This document shows positions 38,822 to 40,703 of a DNA stretch of 40,703 bases, in pieces. The stretch is from positions 1 to 40,703 of the forward strand of contig JABHJM010000075.1 of assembly GCA_018691995.1 (NCBI GenBank), read 5' to 3'. A program made the translations under genes and the position numbers. The notes beneath the pieces are model-generated. The model was not told the origin of the DNA and did no database searches. It saw only the letters and a list, made by a program, of their open reading frames with translations. The stretch's first letter is position 1. Each line of letters begins with the position of its first letter. The DNA comes from Candidatus Iainarchaeum sp. (GTDB lineage Archaea > Iainarchaeota > Iainarchaeia > Iainarchaeales > JAAZKV01).

Positions 38822-40285
38822 ATGGGTTGGGAAATAATTGATTCTTATTTTAAAAGCAAAAACATTGCTCAAATGGAAATTGATTCTTATAACCAATTCG
38901 TTGAAACAAAATTACAAAGTATAGTTGATGAAAGCTCAACTATTGTTCCAAAAATTGAAGAAGTAAAAATTGAACTTAGCACGATAGAAGTTGAAAAACC
39001 AAAAATTATTGAAGCAGATGGTTCTCCAAGAGACCAATTCACTCCAATGGAATCAAGACTTAGAAACAGAACTTACTCTGGACCTATTTATTTAACAATG
39101 AGACTTTACCGTAGAGACGTTGAACAGGATGCTAGAAGAACATTTGTTGGAGATTTACCTGTTATGACAAAATCAAATTTATGTTGGCTTGACGGAAAGA
39201 ACGATAACGAATTAGTTGAAATGGGAGAAGATCCAAAAGACTTTGGAGGATACTTCATCATAAACGGTAGTGAAAAAGCATTAATGACACAAGAAGTACT
39301 AGCAAGTGATAGAGTATTAATTAGTGAAAACGATAAGGGCGTTGTTAGTGAAGTTATTTCAACAAAAGGAGCATTTAAAGGAAGAGTAAGAATTGCAAGA
39401 AGTCCTGAAGGATTAATCTATGTTACATTCCCAACTTCTCCAAGAAAATTATTATTATTTACTTTATTCAAAGCACTTGGACTTAAAACTAAAAAAGAAA
39501 TCTTTGATGCATTCCCTGAAGAAAAAGAAGTACAAAACGATCTTTTACTAAACTGGGAAGAATGTGAAATTAAAAAAGAAGAAGATGCACTGGACAAAAT
39601 TGGAAAATATGTTGCTCCGGGACAAGTAATTGATTATAGATTAAGACGTGCACGAGAAGTAATAGACGGATTTTTACTTCCACACATTGGACAAGAAGAA
39701 GTTTCAAGACTTGCAAAAGCTTACTACTTATCAATGATGGCAACAAAAGCCATTGAAAGAAGTTACGGACTTCGTGGAAAGGACGATAAGGATCACTACG
39801 CAAACAAAAGACTTGAACTTAGTGGAAAATTAATGGAACACTTATTTAGATATTCATTCAAATATTTTGTAAAAGATTTACGATTCCAAATTGATAGAAC
39901 TGTTACAAGACGAAGAAAATTAAATATTTCAACAATTGTTAGACCTGGAGCAGTAAGTGAGCGAATTAGATTTGCAATGAGCACAGGAAACTGGATTGGA
40001 AGAAGTACTGGTGTTGCAAAGTTCATGGACAGAGTTAATTACCTAGCACCATTAACTGATCTTCGAAAAGTAAAATCACAACTTGCAAAAACAAGAGAAC
40101 TTTATGAAGCACGTGACGTACACGGAACACACTGGGGAAGACTTGACCCAATTGAAACACCTGATGGACCACAATGTGGACTAGTAAAAAATTTATGTTT
40201 TATGGCTGAGGTAACAACAGACGGAGCAGAAGCGCCAATTGAAGAATTCTTAAACAAACAAGGAGTAAAATTGAAAAAATTATAG
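38822..40285 (+). CDS. rpoB2: DNA-directed RNA polymerase subunit B'' (N-terminal half of B)
   Basis: 487 residues covering the protrusion, lobe and fork of the second-largest subunit. Recognisable are RNRTYSGPIYLTM, FIINGSEKALMTQEVLA, TVTRRRKLNISTIVRPGA (near 350) and THWGRLDPIETPDGPQCGLV, the fork region near the end. The gene ends at the usual archaeal split point, so B is in two pieces. The second piece begins at 40515, but a small membrane-protein gene lies between. Confidence 0.96.
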   Translation: MGWEIIDSYFKSKNIAQMEIDSYNQFVETKLQSIVDESSTIVPKIEEVKIELSTIEVEKPKIIEADGSPRDQFTPMESRLRNRTYSGPIYLTMRLYRRDVEQDARRTFVGDLPVMTKSNLCWLDGKNDNELVEMGEDPKDFGGYFIINGSEKALMTQEVLASDRVLISENDKGVVSEVISTKGAFKGRVRIARSPEGLIYVTFPTSPRKLLLFTLFKALGLKTKKEIFDAFPEEKEVQNDLLLNWEECEIKKEEDALDKIGKYVAPGQVIDYRLRRAREVIDGFLLPHIGQEEVSRLAKAYYLSMMATKAIERSYGLRGKDDKDHYANKRLELSGKLMEHLFRYSFKYFVKDLRFQIDRTVTRRRKLNISTIVRPGAVSERIRFAMSTGNWIGRSTGVAKFMDRVNYLAPLTDLRKVKSQLAKTRELYEARDVHGTHWGRLDPIETPDGPQCGLVKNLCFMAEVTTDGAEAPIEEFLNKQGVKLKKL

Positions 40286-40294
40286 GTGAATATT

Positions 40295-40522
40295 ATGGAA
40301 AAATCATGTTATGTATTGGGAACAATTTTGATTGTTGGAATTATTCTAATTGCATTATGGGTGGGTGGAACATACTTACTTCCATGCGGATTTGGTGGAG
40401 GCCCACAAACCTGCATCCCAGCAACCCCTGATTTTTTACATATTGGAATAATTTTAGTAGTAATAGCAAGCATTGGAAAAATTTGGAAAGTAAAAAAGAA
40501 AAAGGGTGTTATAAATGGCTAA
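40295..40522 (+). CDS. Small membrane protein between rpoB'' and rpoB', 75 residues
   Basis: Two hydrophobic segments (CYVLGTILIVGIILIALWVG and FLHIGIILVVIASIGKIW) flank a loop with two cysteines and Gly/Pro residues (LPCGFGGGPQTCIPATPD), then a Lys-rich tail. AGGTGA lies before the ATG at 40295, though a GTG at 40286 would directly follow the rpoB'' stop. Its own stop overlaps the rpoB' start by eight bases. I know of no conserved gene at this place, so it is probably a lineage-specific insertion that has kept translation coupled. Confidence 0.8.
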   Translation: MEKSCYVLGTILIVGIILIALWVGGTYLLPCGFGGGPQTCIPATPDFLHIGIILVVIASIGKIWKVKKKKGVING

Positions 40523-40703
40523 ACCAGCAAAAGTATATATTAACGGAAGATTAATTGGATTCCACGAGGATGCCCAAGCAATAACTGATAAAATTGTTAA
40601 CGCTAGAAGAAGTGCAAAAATACCAAAAGAAGTTAATATTGCATTCCACAAAGACACTAATGAAGTTTACATAAACACGGATGCTGGAAGATTACAACGT
40701 CCA
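40515..40703 (+). CDS. rpoB1: DNA-directed RNA polymerase subunit B' (C-terminal half of B), 5' part only
   Basis: The first 63 residues are in the window: KPAKVYINGRLIGFHEDAQA then RRSAKIPKEVNIAFHKDTNE and VYINTDAGRLQRP. These match the start of archaeal RpoB' (V-x-x-NG-R-x-I-G) and the DxGRxxRP segment. The gene continues beyond the window edge. The ATG at 40515 overlaps the end of the small membrane-protein gene. Confidence 0.95.
   Translation, partial: MAKPAKVYINGRLIGFHEDAQAITDKIVNARRSAKIPKEVNIAFHKDTNEVYINTDAGRLQRP

Noticed and set aside
38822..40703. Intein or frameshift splitting the RNA polymerase B gene
   Set aside because: The break lies at the usual archaeal B''/B' split, both parts have proper ends, and no intein splice motifs are seen.

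Overview
This is an AT-rich archaeal chromosome segment. The archaeal assignment rests on the split RNA polymerase genes (rpoH, rpoB'', rpoB'), Taw1, a cluster of class III prepilins, an intron at position 37/38 of tRNA-Tyr, and promoters whose TATA element sits about 25 bases before the ATG, giving leaderless messages. Downstream genes in operons mostly use a GGTGA-type ribosome binding site. Small genes, many secreted proteins, and a stand-alone H-domain [FeFe]-hydrogenase-like protein suggest a DPANN lineage (Woesearchaeota/Pacearchaeota-like). That lineage call is inference.

Layout. 1-6048: two tandem, related, very large surface proteins. 6049-9276: Taw1, a cluster of three uncharacterised genes and a PAP2 phosphatase. 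9336-9445: intron-containing tRNA-Tyr. 9511-14382: an integrated element with a tyrosine recombinase next to the tRNA and a leftward block of mostly unknown genes that includes a P-loop ATPase. 14481-25086: the striking region, a one-directional array of about ten gene cassettes. Each intact cassette boundary is an imperfect ~65-100 bp repeat whose 21-base core matches the 3' end (T-loop, T-stem, acceptor strand, discriminator base) of the tRNA-Tyr gene. Nearly every cassette has its own promoter. The cargo is lipoproteins, membrane proteins and, at the far end, two toxin-antitoxin pairs.

25345-31145: a translation-factor-like beta-barrel protein, membrane proteins including a ZIP transporter, an MBL-fold hydrolase, tRNA-Asp, four prepilin-like genes (one of only 54 residues) and an RNA m5C methyltransferase. 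31211-33671: a secreted Kazal-like protein and a lipoprotein. 33724-37725 (leftward): a radical SAM/SPASM protein, an [FeFe]-hydrogenase H-domain protein, an unknown gene and a U32 peptidase-family protein. 37895-40703: a DUF2203 protein, then the RNA polymerase operon, with a small membrane-protein gene lying between rpoB'' and rpoB'.

Main interpretation. The tRNA-Tyr, the adjacent recombinase and the tRNA-3'-end-like repeats between single-gene cassettes look like an archaeal analogue of a chromosomal integron, or a graveyard of serial integrations at tRNA-Tyr. The repeats can fold into hairpins with compensatory changes between copies, and most keep a short reading frame in phase. Two other loci (near 33.7 kb and 38.3 kb) carry short duplications of a gene's 3' coding end that differ only synonymously, which may record recombination aimed at gene 3' ends. 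None of this has been tested by database search or folding software.
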